Shown here one piece after another: positions 24,204 through 32,488 of a DNA stretch of 64,000 bases. The notes below the pieces were generated by a model. It was not told the origin of the DNA. It was given only the letters and a program-made list of their open reading frames with translations, and did no database searches. This stretch comes from JBDHWG01 sp046328505. Its GTDB lineage: Bacteria > Chloroflexota > Anaerolineae > Epilineales > JAHCIE01. The translations under genes were made by a program, and so were the position numbers. The DNA is taken from contig JAXLWL010000003.1 of NCBI GenBank assembly GCA_046328505.1, positions 186,001 to 250,000 of the forward strand, in the 5' to 3' direction. Within the stretch, counting starts at the first letter, position 1; each line of letters starts with the position of its first letter.

Positions 24204-25042
24204 GCGCTCTCGGCGTCGTTCAAGCCGCGCACGATGGCCCGCGCTTTGACACCGGCCATCATGAGGCTGATCCCGGCGAGGTCCGGGCGCATCTCACACA
24301 AGTCCTGCGCCGGCTGAACCGCTGCGCTGCGAACGACCCCCGCGAACAGGCGCAACGGACGGTCTCGCCGCGCACGTCGCACACGCGCCGCCCAATAGTA
24401 CCATCGGTCGATCATTTTCGCCAAAGTAGCGAGGGTATCGGCGCGCTGGTGGTAGACCACGGCATCCGGTGTGTAAACGAGGCGAAAGCCGGCTCGCCGC
24501 AGCCGGGTGCCCATTTCGACATCCTCGGCGTTGGTGCGGAGCGCCGTGTCGAAGCCGCCGACCGTGAATAGCGCGCGACGCCGGTAGGCGGCGCACAGGC
24601 CGTGCAAATACGGTGCATTCGGCACGGCGCGCCGCCCATGCCACTGACGGGCGTGCCGCGCCCGCCACGCATCGGCGCGCGTCACCTGGTGCGCCTCGAC
24701 ACCGCCGCCCCCGACACCCGCGATGTCAGGCGCGGTGAATCCGGCGAGTAGCGCCTGGATCATGCCCGGGTCGGCGTAGGCGTCGCTGTCGACAAATACG
24801 AGGATATCGCCGCTGGCCGCGGCGAGGGCCGTGTTACGCGCCACGGACAGCCCGCGGTTGACGGCGTGGGCGATCACACGGGCGCCGGCCTGGACGGCGA
24901 GAGTGCCAGAGCCGTCTGTCGAGCCGTCGTCGATCACGAGCAGTTCGTCGGGCAGGCGCGTCTGGCGCTGCAGGGCCGCTACCGTCTCGCCGATCCAGCG
25001 CGCGCCGTTGTAGCACGGAATGGCGGCACTAATGGACACCAT
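24200..25042 (-). CDS. Family 2 glycosyltransferase
   Basis: 280 residues. GT-A fold: ISAAIPCYNGARWIGETVAALQRQTRLPDELLVIDDGSTDGS, then NRGLSVARNTALAAASGDILVFVDSDAY with the DxD-type metal motif, and FDTALRTNAEDVEMGTRLRRAGFRLVY with the catalytic Glu-Asp. The C-terminal 60 residues are basic and amphipathic (RRARRDRPLRLFAGVVR). It is the first gene of the operon running down to 19370. It is preceded by REP-like hairpins that separate it from the subtilase-fold gene. Donor and acceptor are unknown. Confidence 0.9.
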   Translation of the reverse strand: MVSISAAIPCYNGARWIGETVAALQRQTRLPDELLVIDDGSTDGSGTLAVQAGARVIAHAVNRGLSVARNTALAAASGDILVFVDSDAYADPGMIQALLAGFTAPDIAGVGGGGVEAHQVTRADAWRARHARQWHGRRAVPNAPYLHGLCAAYRRRALFTVGGFDTALRTNAEDVEMGTRLRRAGFRLVYTPDAVVYHQRADTLATLAKMIDRWYYWAARVRRARRDRPLRLFAGVVRSAAVQPAQDLCEMRPDLAGISLMMAGVKARAIVRGLNDAESA

Positions 25043-25059
25043 CTATCCTCCCCTATCCC

Positions 25060-25135
25060 CGTCTCCCGAAATGGGAGAGGGGGAACAGAGCGCTAATGCT
25101 CGCGCCCCTTCTCCACATGTGGGAGAAGGGGCGGG
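25060..25135. repeat. Two REP-like hairpins between minus-strand genes
   Basis: One hairpin has TCTCCC / GGGAGA arms around GAAAT at about 25070-25087. The other has GCCCCTTCTCC (25104-25114) pairing with GGAGAAGGGGC (25122-25132). They follow the stop of the subtilase-fold gene and may act as its terminator or mRNA 3' end. Confidence 0.65.
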
Positions 25136-25155
25136 GGGGGTGAGGGAAGGGATTC

Positions 25156-27501
25156 TCATTGCCCAGAGAGCGAAGTGGCGCGTGAGACACCGGGCAGGAA
25201 GACCGGGTAGATGATTGGGGCGTAGAGCACCGGCAGATTGACCGTGACCGGCGCACCGCGAGTGGCCATGGTGCTGGATACCGTCAGCTTGACAGGGTCG
25301 TGGCCATAGGGGCGACCTGCCGCGCCGCCCAGGTTGACGCACACCTTAGCGTACGACGGCAGCGCGCCCTGGTAGTCGGCGGTCTGGTCGGTGCTGTTGG
25401 CCGAGAACGGCCCCGACACCGTCACCCAGTTCTGATCCGTCGCTGCGACCTTTACCGTCCAGGTCACCGCGCCCGTGCGAGAGTTCTCAAGGCGGACGCA
25501 CTGCTGGCCGGGCGTGGTCGCGTTGATGGGCGTGATGCTCATCGCTCCTGTCAGATCATGGGGTGTGTTGAGGAGCGTCCTTTCCGCGTTCATGCGGCCG
25601 CAGCCCAGGTACTCATTCCATCCGCCACATTGTGTGGGGTCATCATAGCTATGCCCCGTCGTGTCCACCTTGTCGGCGTAGTTGCGGAGCAGGTTCTGGA
25701 TATCGTCAGGCTTCAGGGTCGGGTTGACCGAGCGAATAAGCCCCACAACCCCCGTGACCAGCGCCGCCGAGAACGTCGTGTCGCCGTAGACCCAGGCCGG
25801 GTCGACACGCGGCGCGGGGTCCAGCCACGGAGTATCGGTACTGTTGATACCTAGCAGATATCTCATGCCCGGCGCGGCCACGTCGACGGCCGAATTGCGA
25901 TAGGCATGGTCAAACCACGTATCGTCCTGGTCCGTGGTAGAGACCGTCAGTGTTTCAGCGAACGACGCCGGATAGATGTCATCCCCCCACTGATCTCCAG
26001 CCTGCCTCGGGTCAACATCACCAACGGGCGCAACCACGACGATGTTGTCGTTTCGAGCCAGCAGGATCTCCTGCCTCAAGAGTTGCTTGAACTGTTGATC
26101 CGAGGCTCGATTTTGGGAGAGGCGCACCGGCAAGCTGACCAGGATAATCTGAGCGTGCTTTTCCCGCGCCCATTCCAGGGCGGTTATGATATTCGCCGCG
26201 TCCGCTATCCCTTGCGGCCAGGTTTGGGTTACCGGATCGTAGGCGGTTGTGATCCGCAATGGCATGATCTTCGCGCCCCAGTCGACCCCGAGGCCGCCGT
26301 TTGTCGTCTCGCCGTCGGGCCTGGCGGCGACCAACCCGGCCAGGAACGTGCCCTCGCCATAGTCATCCGTGACATTCGAGCTATTCTCAGCGAAGTTCCA
26401 GCCGTGGACGTTAGGGTTTGTCGGATCCGTCCAGATGTGGCCCTTGAGTTTCTCGTGCGTGATGTCCACGCCGTAGCCGATAATCGCAACGGTCGTCTCG
26501 GCGCCGGTTGTGACGTTCCACGCGCCCGTCGCCTTGATGTCTACCCAGCGCTCGGCGATGTCCGTCCCGTCGTCGGCGCGCGAGTGGTCCAGGTGCCAAA
26601 GCTGGGTAGAACTGGCCTGCATTTCCGGCGACGTGGTCACGATCTGGAAGCGCACCGTCTTCAACGGCGTGGGATTGGACGAGGTATCAAGGGAAGTATA
26701 CAGGCGGGCTTCATAGCAGCCCACCGGGAGCCGCTGCGCGTAAGGGATTGGCTGTGAAGCGCGGTTGTAGCCCGCGATGGACACCGACCAGCCATAGCCT
26801 AGCTGCTCCTGCGGCAGGCGGTCGTTGAACGGCCCGCGGTAATACACCTGCACTCGGAGAGTCTGGCTGTCCATGTTCTCGTAGACGATATTCGCCCAGA
26901 TAGAACGCCCGGCGTTGAAGCGAGGCCCGCTACACACCCCGTATTTTGGCAGATTGACCGGGTCCAGCTGCGGGTCCGCAGTGCCCTGACGGTCGCCGAG
27001 CCAGAAGCCGGTGATGTTACCGCCGAAAGGGCTTGCCACAGGGCTGTCGCCCGACGGCAAAGAGACTGTGTCTTTGCCGCTCACCGACGCAGCGTTCAGC
27101 CTGGCCGGCGGAACGTCGGCCGCAGTCGGCGCGCTCCTCTGTGACACAGGAACAGCGCCGGGCGCCGCCACCTGGACGAACGGGTTCGCTGAGGCCGACT
27201 GAACAGCGGGGTCGCCGAGGAGACGGTCCGCGGTGCTCACCTCAGCGCCGACCGGCACTGATAGACGGTACAGCCCCGCGACTTTGCTCAGGGGGGGATA
27301 AGTCCGAAGAATCTGGGCGACGGCGCCCTTGTCGGCATTGTCACGAAAAACGACCAGCACTTGCCCTGAAACGACGCCGGCTGCCGCATCCTTGCCCGCT
27401 GGAGGAAGAAGATCGGCCGAAGCAATGAGCGGCAAACATAGCAGGCAAACTGCCACGAGCGCGGCGAGGCCACGTGGCAGTCCTGACACGGCTTTGTACA
27501 T
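25156..27501 (-). CDS. Secreted subtilase-fold protein with all catalytic residues replaced
   Basis: About 781 residues from ATG 27501 (GGAG nine bases upstream). It has a signal peptide to about residue 31 and an inhibitor-like propeptide (GQVLVVFRDNADKGAVAQIL; LYRLSVPVGAEV). A beta domain (about 165-300) precedes the S8 fold. The fold is recognisable from TTVAIIGYGVDITHEKLKGH, GEGTFLAGLVAARPD and DTTFSAALVTGVVGLIRSVNP. However, the catalytic Asp is Gly342, His is Glu383, Ser is Thr576, and the oxyanion AGN reads VGD. It should be proteolytically inactive and may act as a binding or scaffold protein. The C-terminus carries a beta domain and ends IIYPVFLPGVSR..., a weak version of the YLPLL tails found further along. 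Confidence 0.8.
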   Translation of the reverse strand: MYKAVSGLPRGLAALVAVCLLCLPLIASADLLPPAGKDAAAGVVSGQVLVVFRDNADKGAVAQILRTYPPLSKVAGLYRLSVPVGAEVSTADRLLGDPAVQSASANPFVQVAAPGAVPVSQRSAPTAADVPPARLNAASVSGKDTVSLPSGDSPVASPFGGNITGFWLGDRQGTADPQLDPVNLPKYGVCSGPRFNAGRSIWANIVYENMDSQTLRVQVYYRGPFNDRLPQEQLGYGWSVSIAGYNRASQPIPYAQRLPVGCYEARLYTSLDTSSNPTPLKTVRFQIVTTSPEMQASSTQLWHLDHSRADDGTDIAERWVDIKATGAWNVTTGAETTVAIIGYGVDITHEKLKGHIWTDPTNPNVHGWNFAENSSNVTDDYGEGTFLAGLVAARPDGETTNGGLGVDWGAKIMPLRITTAYDPVTQTWPQGIADAANIITALEWAREKHAQIILVSLPVRLSQNRASDQQFKQLLRQEILLARNDNIVVVAPVGDVDPRQAGDQWGDDIYPASFAETLTVSTTDQDDTWFDHAYRNSAVDVAAPGMRYLLGINSTDTPWLDPAPRVDPAWVYGDTTFSAALVTGVVGLIRSVNPTLKPDDIQNLLRNYADKVDTTGHSYDDPTQCGGWNEYLGCGRMNAERTLLNTPHDLTGAMSITPINATTPGQQCVRLENSRTGAVTWTVKVAATDQNWVTVSGPFSANSTDQTADYQGALPSYAKVCVNLGGAAGRPYGHDPVKLTVSSTMATRGAPVTVNLPVLYAPIIYPVFLPGVSRATSLSGQ

Positions 27502-27711
27502 CTTGAATTTCTCCAACAGTCTTGTCCCCTATTCGCGCTGTACACCCCACAGCACGAACGGCGGCAGCTTTGTAGTGGACGCCCTGGAATGAGCAATCCA
27601 GCGCGATGTCCGAGACAGCACCCCACCGCTCGGACAGTTGTCTAATTATGGAGACGCAGCCAGGCGCGCGTAGATACGCGCCAACTCCAATTTGGCGATA
27701 TCTAGACGCAA

Positions 27712-28359
27712 CTACTCGTCTGGGTTGTCTAGCATCAAGCCGTGACCGCGCACCGTGACGATGTATTCATGGTCAGGGTCGACTTCCTTGATGCGGTCCC
27801 TGAGGCGGCGCACGAGCGCATCGACCGCCTGCTCGCTCACTCCGCCGACAGCGTCCGCCCACACTGCGCGCACCACTTCATCGCGTGGGCAAACCGTGTT
27901 CGCCCGCGAATAGAGCAGGAGGAGGAGATTGTACTGCGGGGCCGATAGGGGCGGGGTCAGCTCCGTACCGTTGACCAGAATTCGCTTGGTGCTCTCGTGG
28001 ACATAGATGCCGCGGCGGTGTGCGGGCGACGGTGGCAGCGGCGCGGTCGACTCGGCGTCGACGAACAGGAGCTTGAAGCGCATCGCGATGCTAATCTCGT
28101 CGCCATCGGCCAGAACGTGAGGCTCGCTGATCGCCTGCCCATTCACATACGTCTTGTTCTTGCTGCCCTCGTCATAGAGAACATACTGGGTGCCCTGCCG
28201 TTCGACACGTGCGTGTCGGCGCGACACTTCGCGGGCCTCCAGCATGATGTCACTCTCTGGCGTGCGCCCGATCGTGATAATGGATCTGTCCAGCGCCCAC
28301 TCGCGGCCGCCGGCCTGACCGGCCCGCAAAATCAGCATTGGAATGTCTTTGATCGGCAT
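27712..28359 (-). CDS. FHA domain plus OmpR-type winged-helix DNA-binding protein
   Basis: About 215 residues from ATG 28359; TTG 28371 would add four residues. Residues about 5-100 are a forkhead-associated domain: ITIGRTPESDIMLEAREVSRRHARVE and YDEGSKNKTYVNGQ show the Gly-Arg, Ser-x-x-His and Asn-Lys-Thr-x-Val-Asn pattern that reads phosphothreonine. Residues about 115-215 are a PhoB/OmpR C-terminal winged helix (LTPPLSAPQYNLLLLLYSRANTVCPRDEVVRAVW; EQAVDALVRRLRDRI; VTVRGHGLML). It therefore looks like a transcription factor switched by Ser/Thr phosphorylation. A Ser/Thr kinase gene is divergently transcribed 128 bases away, an obvious partner. Confidence 0.88.
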   Translation of the reverse strand: MPIKDIPMLILRAGQAGGREWALDRSIITIGRTPESDIMLEAREVSRRHARVERQGTQYVLYDEGSKNKTYVNGQAISEPHVLADGDEISIAMRFKLLFVDAESTAPLPPSPAHRRGIYVHESTKRILVNGTELTPPLSAPQYNLLLLLYSRANTVCPRDEVVRAVWADAVGGVSEQAVDALVRRLRDRIKEVDPDHEYIVTVRGHGLMLDNPDE

Positions 28360-28432
28360 GACTTCTTTCAACCGTCCGGCGTGGCCACACCAAGCGCCGC
28401 GATCTACGCCCGTGTCGCTCGGCCCACCCTAT

Positions 28433-28461
28433 TTGACTCCGCTCCGACAGCGGGCTATCCT
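28433..28461 (+). promoter_or_regulatory. Promoter of the Ser/Thr kinase gene
   Basis: TTGACT, 17-base spacer, TATCCT. It lies in the 128-base divergent region shared with the FHA regulator, 27 bases before GTG 28488. Confidence 0.55.
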
Positions 28462-28487
28462 TCGCACGGCGACCTCTGGGAGGGTCT

Positions 28488-29513
28488 GTGAGCAATGCGA
28501 CTGTAGTAGGGGGGATTCTACGCGCCCGCTATCGAATCGTCCAACTTATCGGTGAGGGCGGAAGCGGCGCGGTATACGCGGCCGAAGATATGCGGCTCGC
28601 AGGGCGACTCTCGGCGATCAAAGAGATCCGCCCTGACCCCTACGCGACTCCGGCGCAGATGGCCCAGGCCCAGACACAGTTCCGCCGCGAGGCCATGATT
28701 CTCGCCCGCCTGGACCATCCCAACCTCCCCAAGGTGTACGATTTCTTCGTGGAGGATGGCCGAAGTTATCTCGTGATGGACTACGTGGACGGGCCAGATC
28801 TGCGCCAGCTTGTCGACCAGGCGCGGGGGCGCGGTGAGTTCCTGCGCGAATCCACGGTTCTCGAGTGGCTATCGCAGCTCCTCGATGCTCTGGAGTATTT
28901 GCACAATCAGTCGCCGCCGGTGATCCACCGCGACGTGAAACCGGCGAATATCAAGCTCACTCCCCAGGGCCGCATCAAGCTCGTGGACTTCGGGCTGGTC
29001 AAGCCGCTCGATCCGGAAGACCCACGCACCATCACGGTCGTTCGCGGCGTCGGGTCCTTGCCCTACACGCCCCTAGAGCAATACGGCGGCGCCGACCACA
29101 CACTGCCGCGCTCGGACATCTACGCCGTCGGCGCGACCCTCTACCACCTGCTCACGGGGCGCATTCCGGTCACCGCGCAACAGCGCTTCCTCGAACCCCA
29201 GAGCCTCGTCGCCCCCCGCACGTTGAATCCGGCCATCTCGCCCGACGTCGAGAAGGTCATCTTCAGCGCCATGTCGATGCACCCGGATCAGCGCCCGTCC
29301 ACCGTCGCTGAGCTGAGAGCGCAACTGGAGTCCAGCACCGATGGCAGGGACGGCGGGACGGGAGATGACGTCTGGCTGCGCGCCCTCCGAGACAACCTTT
29401 ACCTCGTCGTGCTGGTCGCTCTGCTGCTCGGCCTTGCCATCTTCGCAACGGCGCGCAGCGCGGTCTCCCCATCGACAGTGACACCCACCCCTATCGTAAC
29501 CACATTCCCCTAG
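28488..29513 (+). CDS. Eukaryotic-type Ser/Thr protein kinase, membrane-anchored
   Basis: 341 residues from GTG 28488, with GGGAGGG just upstream. Kinase domain (about 13-270): glycine loop LIGEGGSGAVYAAED, invariant Lys in LSAIKEI, catalytic loop HRDVKPANIKL, DFG in KLVDFGLVKP, activation segment with RGVGSLPYTPLEQYGG, and SDIYAVGATLYHLLTGRIP. A membrane helix (about 303-323: LYLVVLVALLLGLAIF) leaves a short external Thr/Pro tail with no sensor domain. It probably phosphorylates the adjacent FHA-winged-helix protein. Its stop codon overlaps the convergent GH3 gene's stop within a shared CTAG. Confidence 0.93.
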   Translation: MSNATVVGGILRARYRIVQLIGEGGSGAVYAAEDMRLAGRLSAIKEIRPDPYATPAQMAQAQTQFRREAMILARLDHPNLPKVYDFFVEDGRSYLVMDYVDGPDLRQLVDQARGRGEFLRESTVLEWLSQLLDALEYLHNQSPPVIHRDVKPANIKLTPQGRIKLVDFGLVKPLDPEDPRTITVVRGVGSLPYTPLEQYGGADHTLPRSDIYAVGATLYHLLTGRIPVTAQQRFLEPQSLVAPRTLNPAISPDVEKVIFSAMSMHPDQRPSTVAELRAQLESSTDGRDGGTGDDVWLRALRDNLYLVVLVALLLGLAIFATARSAVSPSTVTPTPIVTTFP

Positions 29514-32254
29514 CGGCGCTGGAGCCACAGCCAGATGGCCGGTAGAAGTGCGAAAAGCCCGCTGACGAGCGGCGCGAGCCACAGCGCGCCCGCGCGGAGC
29601 GTGCTCATCCCCGCGACATCGATAAGATAGCCGACCAACCCCCACGCCGTCGCGAGCAAGAGCAGGCGCACCGAGTCATTGGGCGCGAGCGTCGCTCCCC
29701 GCTGCCAGATGACGCAGACCGCGCCAATGCCGAGCACCGTCGCCAGAGACAGGATAAGCCCGGTCCAGCCGCCTCCCGACGCCGGTGGTTCGGCCGGCGC
29801 GGCCACGACGACCGGCGTCGCCGTCGTCGTCGGCGAGGGTGTTGCAGTGGACGTCGGTAACGGCGTCGCCGATGGCTGCGGGCTTGGCACCGCGGTCACC
29901 GGCCCCTCCCCTTGCACCGCTAGAATCATTGGGGCCGCCGTCGAGGTTCGGCCCGCGGTGGCGCTAATCTCAAGCTGGCCCGGCCGCTCGAGGAACACCG
30001 TGGTCTCGGCAACTCCGTTGCGCGTCGCGACCTCCTGATTGGGGAGGTATACGGCGGCGGCGCGGTAGAAGAACTGGAAATTGACCCGCGTATTGTCTGG
30101 GACAGGGTGGCCGTTGCGGTCCAGAATCGGGCCGGCGCGAACGGTGATGGTTTCGCCTACCTGCGCTTTGTCGCCCGACGACTTGTTCAGAGCGCCAATT
30201 GGAATCGGGTGGCCCGAGTCAGGCTCCAGCATAACCGGCAGGTCGTAGATGCCCGGCACGCTCACGGGAAGCACGCCGCGCGGCACGAACTCCTGGAACA
30301 GCGCGCGAACCCCCGCTTCCAGGAAAGGCTGCGTCTTGCCGTACAGCACGTAGTACGCGTTCAGCTTGCCAATCTCGGTCGCATCCAGGTAATAGGGAGC
30401 ACCGAGCGCCATGACGACAACGTTCTTGTCGCTCAACAGGACGTTGCGATCCCGCAGGAACATCCGCAATGCGTCGGCGCTCGGGTCCTGGGCAGTATCG
30501 AGCATGGCGAACACCAACAGGTTCGCTGCCTGGAGCCGCGCTTCGAGGTCTCGGCGCTGCTCCTCCGTCAGGCTGCTGGAACCGGACAGATAGGCCTTCA
30601 AGTCGGCAAAAGATGTGCTGCTGATATTATCGGGGCTGATGATGCCGGCGCCGCTCGGACCGTACAGACGCAGGATGATGTCCTGGATCGCCGTGGGCGA
30701 GATGAGTGGTGTCGAAGGACACCCCGCGCAGTCGCTCGCCGCACGCGCATCGGTGACCACCATGATGCGGTCACCCTCAGCCGGCCGCGCCAGGCGAGTG
30801 GCGTTCTCGCGCGACGGAGAGACAAGGGTCACGGCGTCCCGCGCCACGTTGGTGACGACGCGCTCGTCGCGGCCGACGCGCTCCGATGCGCGGTGGTCGT
30901 CCACAAGCATGTTGGCGGCCGTGAAGCTCGAGTACATCCGCCGCTTGAGGAGCAAGATGCGCTTGAGCGACGCGTCCACGCGCTCGCGGAACTGAGGATC
31001 CGTGCGATATTGGTCGCGGAAGAACTCGATAGCCAGGCGCGTATTCGTGAGTTGCTCGGACCACTGATCGTGCGCGCTGAAGCGTCCCAGGTACAATACG
31101 TCGTTGCCCGCCAGGAACGCATCGCGCGCGATGCGCTTCTGATTGAACGTCTCCTGCTTGGGATCGTAGAGCTTGCGCACGGCGGGCGCGCCAAGGGCGT
31201 CGCTCACGAGAATGCCGCGCTCGCGCCACGCCTTCATGTCCGGCGAGTCGAGAAGCCGCTGCAAGCCGCCCTGCGCATCCAGGCTGATAGGCTGCCCGGG
31301 TGTTCTCTGCCACGCGCCGTAGCGAACATGCGCCGACATGAGAGCGTCGGTTATCTCCGTCGCTCCGTTGGGCGCCGACGAGGTCACCTGGAGAAATGGC
31401 GCGAGGTCGACTCGTCGCAAGTCCGTCTCCGGACGGTCCACCGTCGCGACTTCGTCATCCGAGCTGCGGTCGCTCGCGCCAATGCCCGGGAAATGCTGCG
31501 CGACCGTAGCGACACGCGCCACACTTCCCTGGTGAACGCCCTGGATGTAGGCCCGAGCGTTCCGGCCCACCCACTGCGGATCGCCGCCGAACGCCCGGAC
31601 GCCCAGATCACCGCTCTGGTTCGGGCGGGGCATGGCGAGCACGTCGAGCGACGGACCGAGGAGCATATTGACGCCGACCGCGGCCAGCTCCTGGCCGACA
31701 ATGCGGCCGACATCCATACTGGAGACGTCGCTCCAGGTCGCACCGAGCGCCATCGGCGAGGGAAGCGGTGTGAAGTCGTTGCGCAAGGCAGTATAGGGAT
31801 AGCCGTCGCCCGTTTGCTCGACGGCGACGAACAACGGCACGGGATTGGACGGGTTCGTTTGGAGAGTGAGATTCTGGAGGGCGTTGGTGAGCTGGGCCAC
31901 CTGTTGCGGCGTGTCGCCCTCATTGCGGAAGTTGCCATTCGACGGGCTGATAACCACTCCGCCGACCTTGTAGTCGCGAATGAGACCGGCAATGTCCGAA
32001 GCCGCGCCAACGTCGTTCCCCTGGAAGGTCACGAGGAACAATTGCCCGACCTTCTCCTCGACGCTCATGCGGTTGATGATGCTCTGCACCATCGAATCTT
32101 CGACGCCGCCCTGGGCCTGGACGCTCGCGCGGGTGACGAACGCCAGGGCAGCCAGCAGAGCCAGCACAGCACCTAGGCGCGCTGAGACACTTCGCCAGCC
32201 GCGTGTCCGTCTTACATTCTTGCTGGGCCTCTCATTTCGCGGAAATCCAGTCAA
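29510..32254 (-). CDS. Glycoside hydrolase family 3 (NagZ-like) secreted protein with C-terminal membrane anchors
   Basis: 914 residues from TTG 32254 (GGGGTGA nearby). A signal peptide (about 20-47) is followed by a GH3 barrel: MSVEEKVGQLFLVTF, NMLLGPSLDVLAMP, AQHFPGIGAS, and VSDALGA with the nucleophile Asp. NagZ-type enzymes have KHFPGHG followed by an Asp-Ser-His; here the Lys is Gln and the region reads DRSSDDE, so the usual catalytic His appears absent. A second alpha/beta domain covers about 470-680, then an Ig-like unit (VRAGPILDRNGHPVPDNTRVNFQFFY), a Pro/Thr linker, and three C-terminal membrane helices (about 825-912). It could be an unusual hexosaminidase acting outside, or a binding protein. 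Confidence 0.75.
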   Translation of the reverse strand: MTGFPRNERPSKNVRRTRGWRSVSARLGAVLALLAALAFVTRASVQAQGGVEDSMVQSIINRMSVEEKVGQLFLVTFQGNDVGAASDIAGLIRDYKVGGVVISPSNGNFRNEGDTPQQVAQLTNALQNLTLQTNPSNPVPLFVAVEQTGDGYPYTALRNDFTPLPSPMALGATWSDVSSMDVGRIVGQELAAVGVNMLLGPSLDVLAMPRPNQSGDLGVRAFGGDPQWVGRNARAYIQGVHQGSVARVATVAQHFPGIGASDRSSDDEVATVDRPETDLRRVDLAPFLQVTSSAPNGATEITDALMSAHVRYGAWQRTPGQPISLDAQGGLQRLLDSPDMKAWRERGILVSDALGAPAVRKLYDPKQETFNQKRIARDAFLAGNDVLYLGRFSAHDQWSEQLTNTRLAIEFFRDQYRTDPQFRERVDASLKRILLLKRRMYSSFTAANMLVDDHRASERVGRDERVVTNVARDAVTLVSPSRENATRLARPAEGDRIMVVTDARAASDCAGCPSTPLISPTAIQDIILRLYGPSGAGIISPDNISSTSFADLKAYLSGSSSLTEEQRRDLEARLQAANLLVFAMLDTAQDPSADALRMFLRDRNVLLSDKNVVVMALGAPYYLDATEIGKLNAYYVLYGKTQPFLEAGVRALFQEFVPRGVLPVSVPGIYDLPVMLEPDSGHPIPIGALNKSSGDKAQVGETITVRAGPILDRNGHPVPDNTRVNFQFFYRAAAVYLPNQEVATRNGVAETTVFLERPGQLEISATAGRTSTAAPMILAVQGEGPVTAVPSPQPSATPLPTSTATPSPTTTATPVVVAAPAEPPASGGGWTGLILSLATVLGIGAVCVIWQRGATLAPNDSVRLLLLATAWGLVGYLIDVAGMSTLRAGALWLAPLVSGLFALLPAIWLWLQRR

Positions 32255-32335
32255 ATCTCACCCCATCTCTGCGGCCGGCCGCCCCAACCTCACAAGTATA
32301 GTAGCAGTTCTTCACATCGTCAACACAACCCTACG

Positions 32336-32398
32336 CCTGTCTCCGTAGAGCAGCCGTAGGATAAGAGACAGGTATCCGCCGCTCGTGCCGATGCACGA
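32336..32398. repeat. Inverted repeats in the divergent GH3 / subtilase region
   Basis: CCTGTCTC (32336-32343) pairs with GAGACAGG (32365-32372), and TCGTGC (32383-32388) pairs with GCACGA (32393-32398). They lie upstream of the plus-strand promoter; an operator or leader role is possible. Confidence 0.45.
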
Positions 32399-32428
32399 TA
32401 AAAAGCGTGAAAATGTAAAAATGTCCTG

Positions 32429-32457
32429 TTGACCAAAGCGCGTAATTAGAATAGCAT
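32429..32457 (+). promoter_or_regulatory. Promoter of the subtilase-CAP gene
   Basis: TTGACC, 17-base spacer, TAGCAT. AGGAGG at 32476-32481 is the ribosome site for ATG 32489. Confidence 0.45.
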
Positions 32458-32488
32458 TTTCACGTCTATTTAGGTAGGAGGACAAGCC

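Noticed and set aside
30107..32176. Open frame of 689 codons on the plus strand
   Set aside because: It is antisense to the GH3 gene; its composition is Arg/Gln/His/Asp-rich and it has no domain. In GC-rich DNA the opposite strand often stays open.
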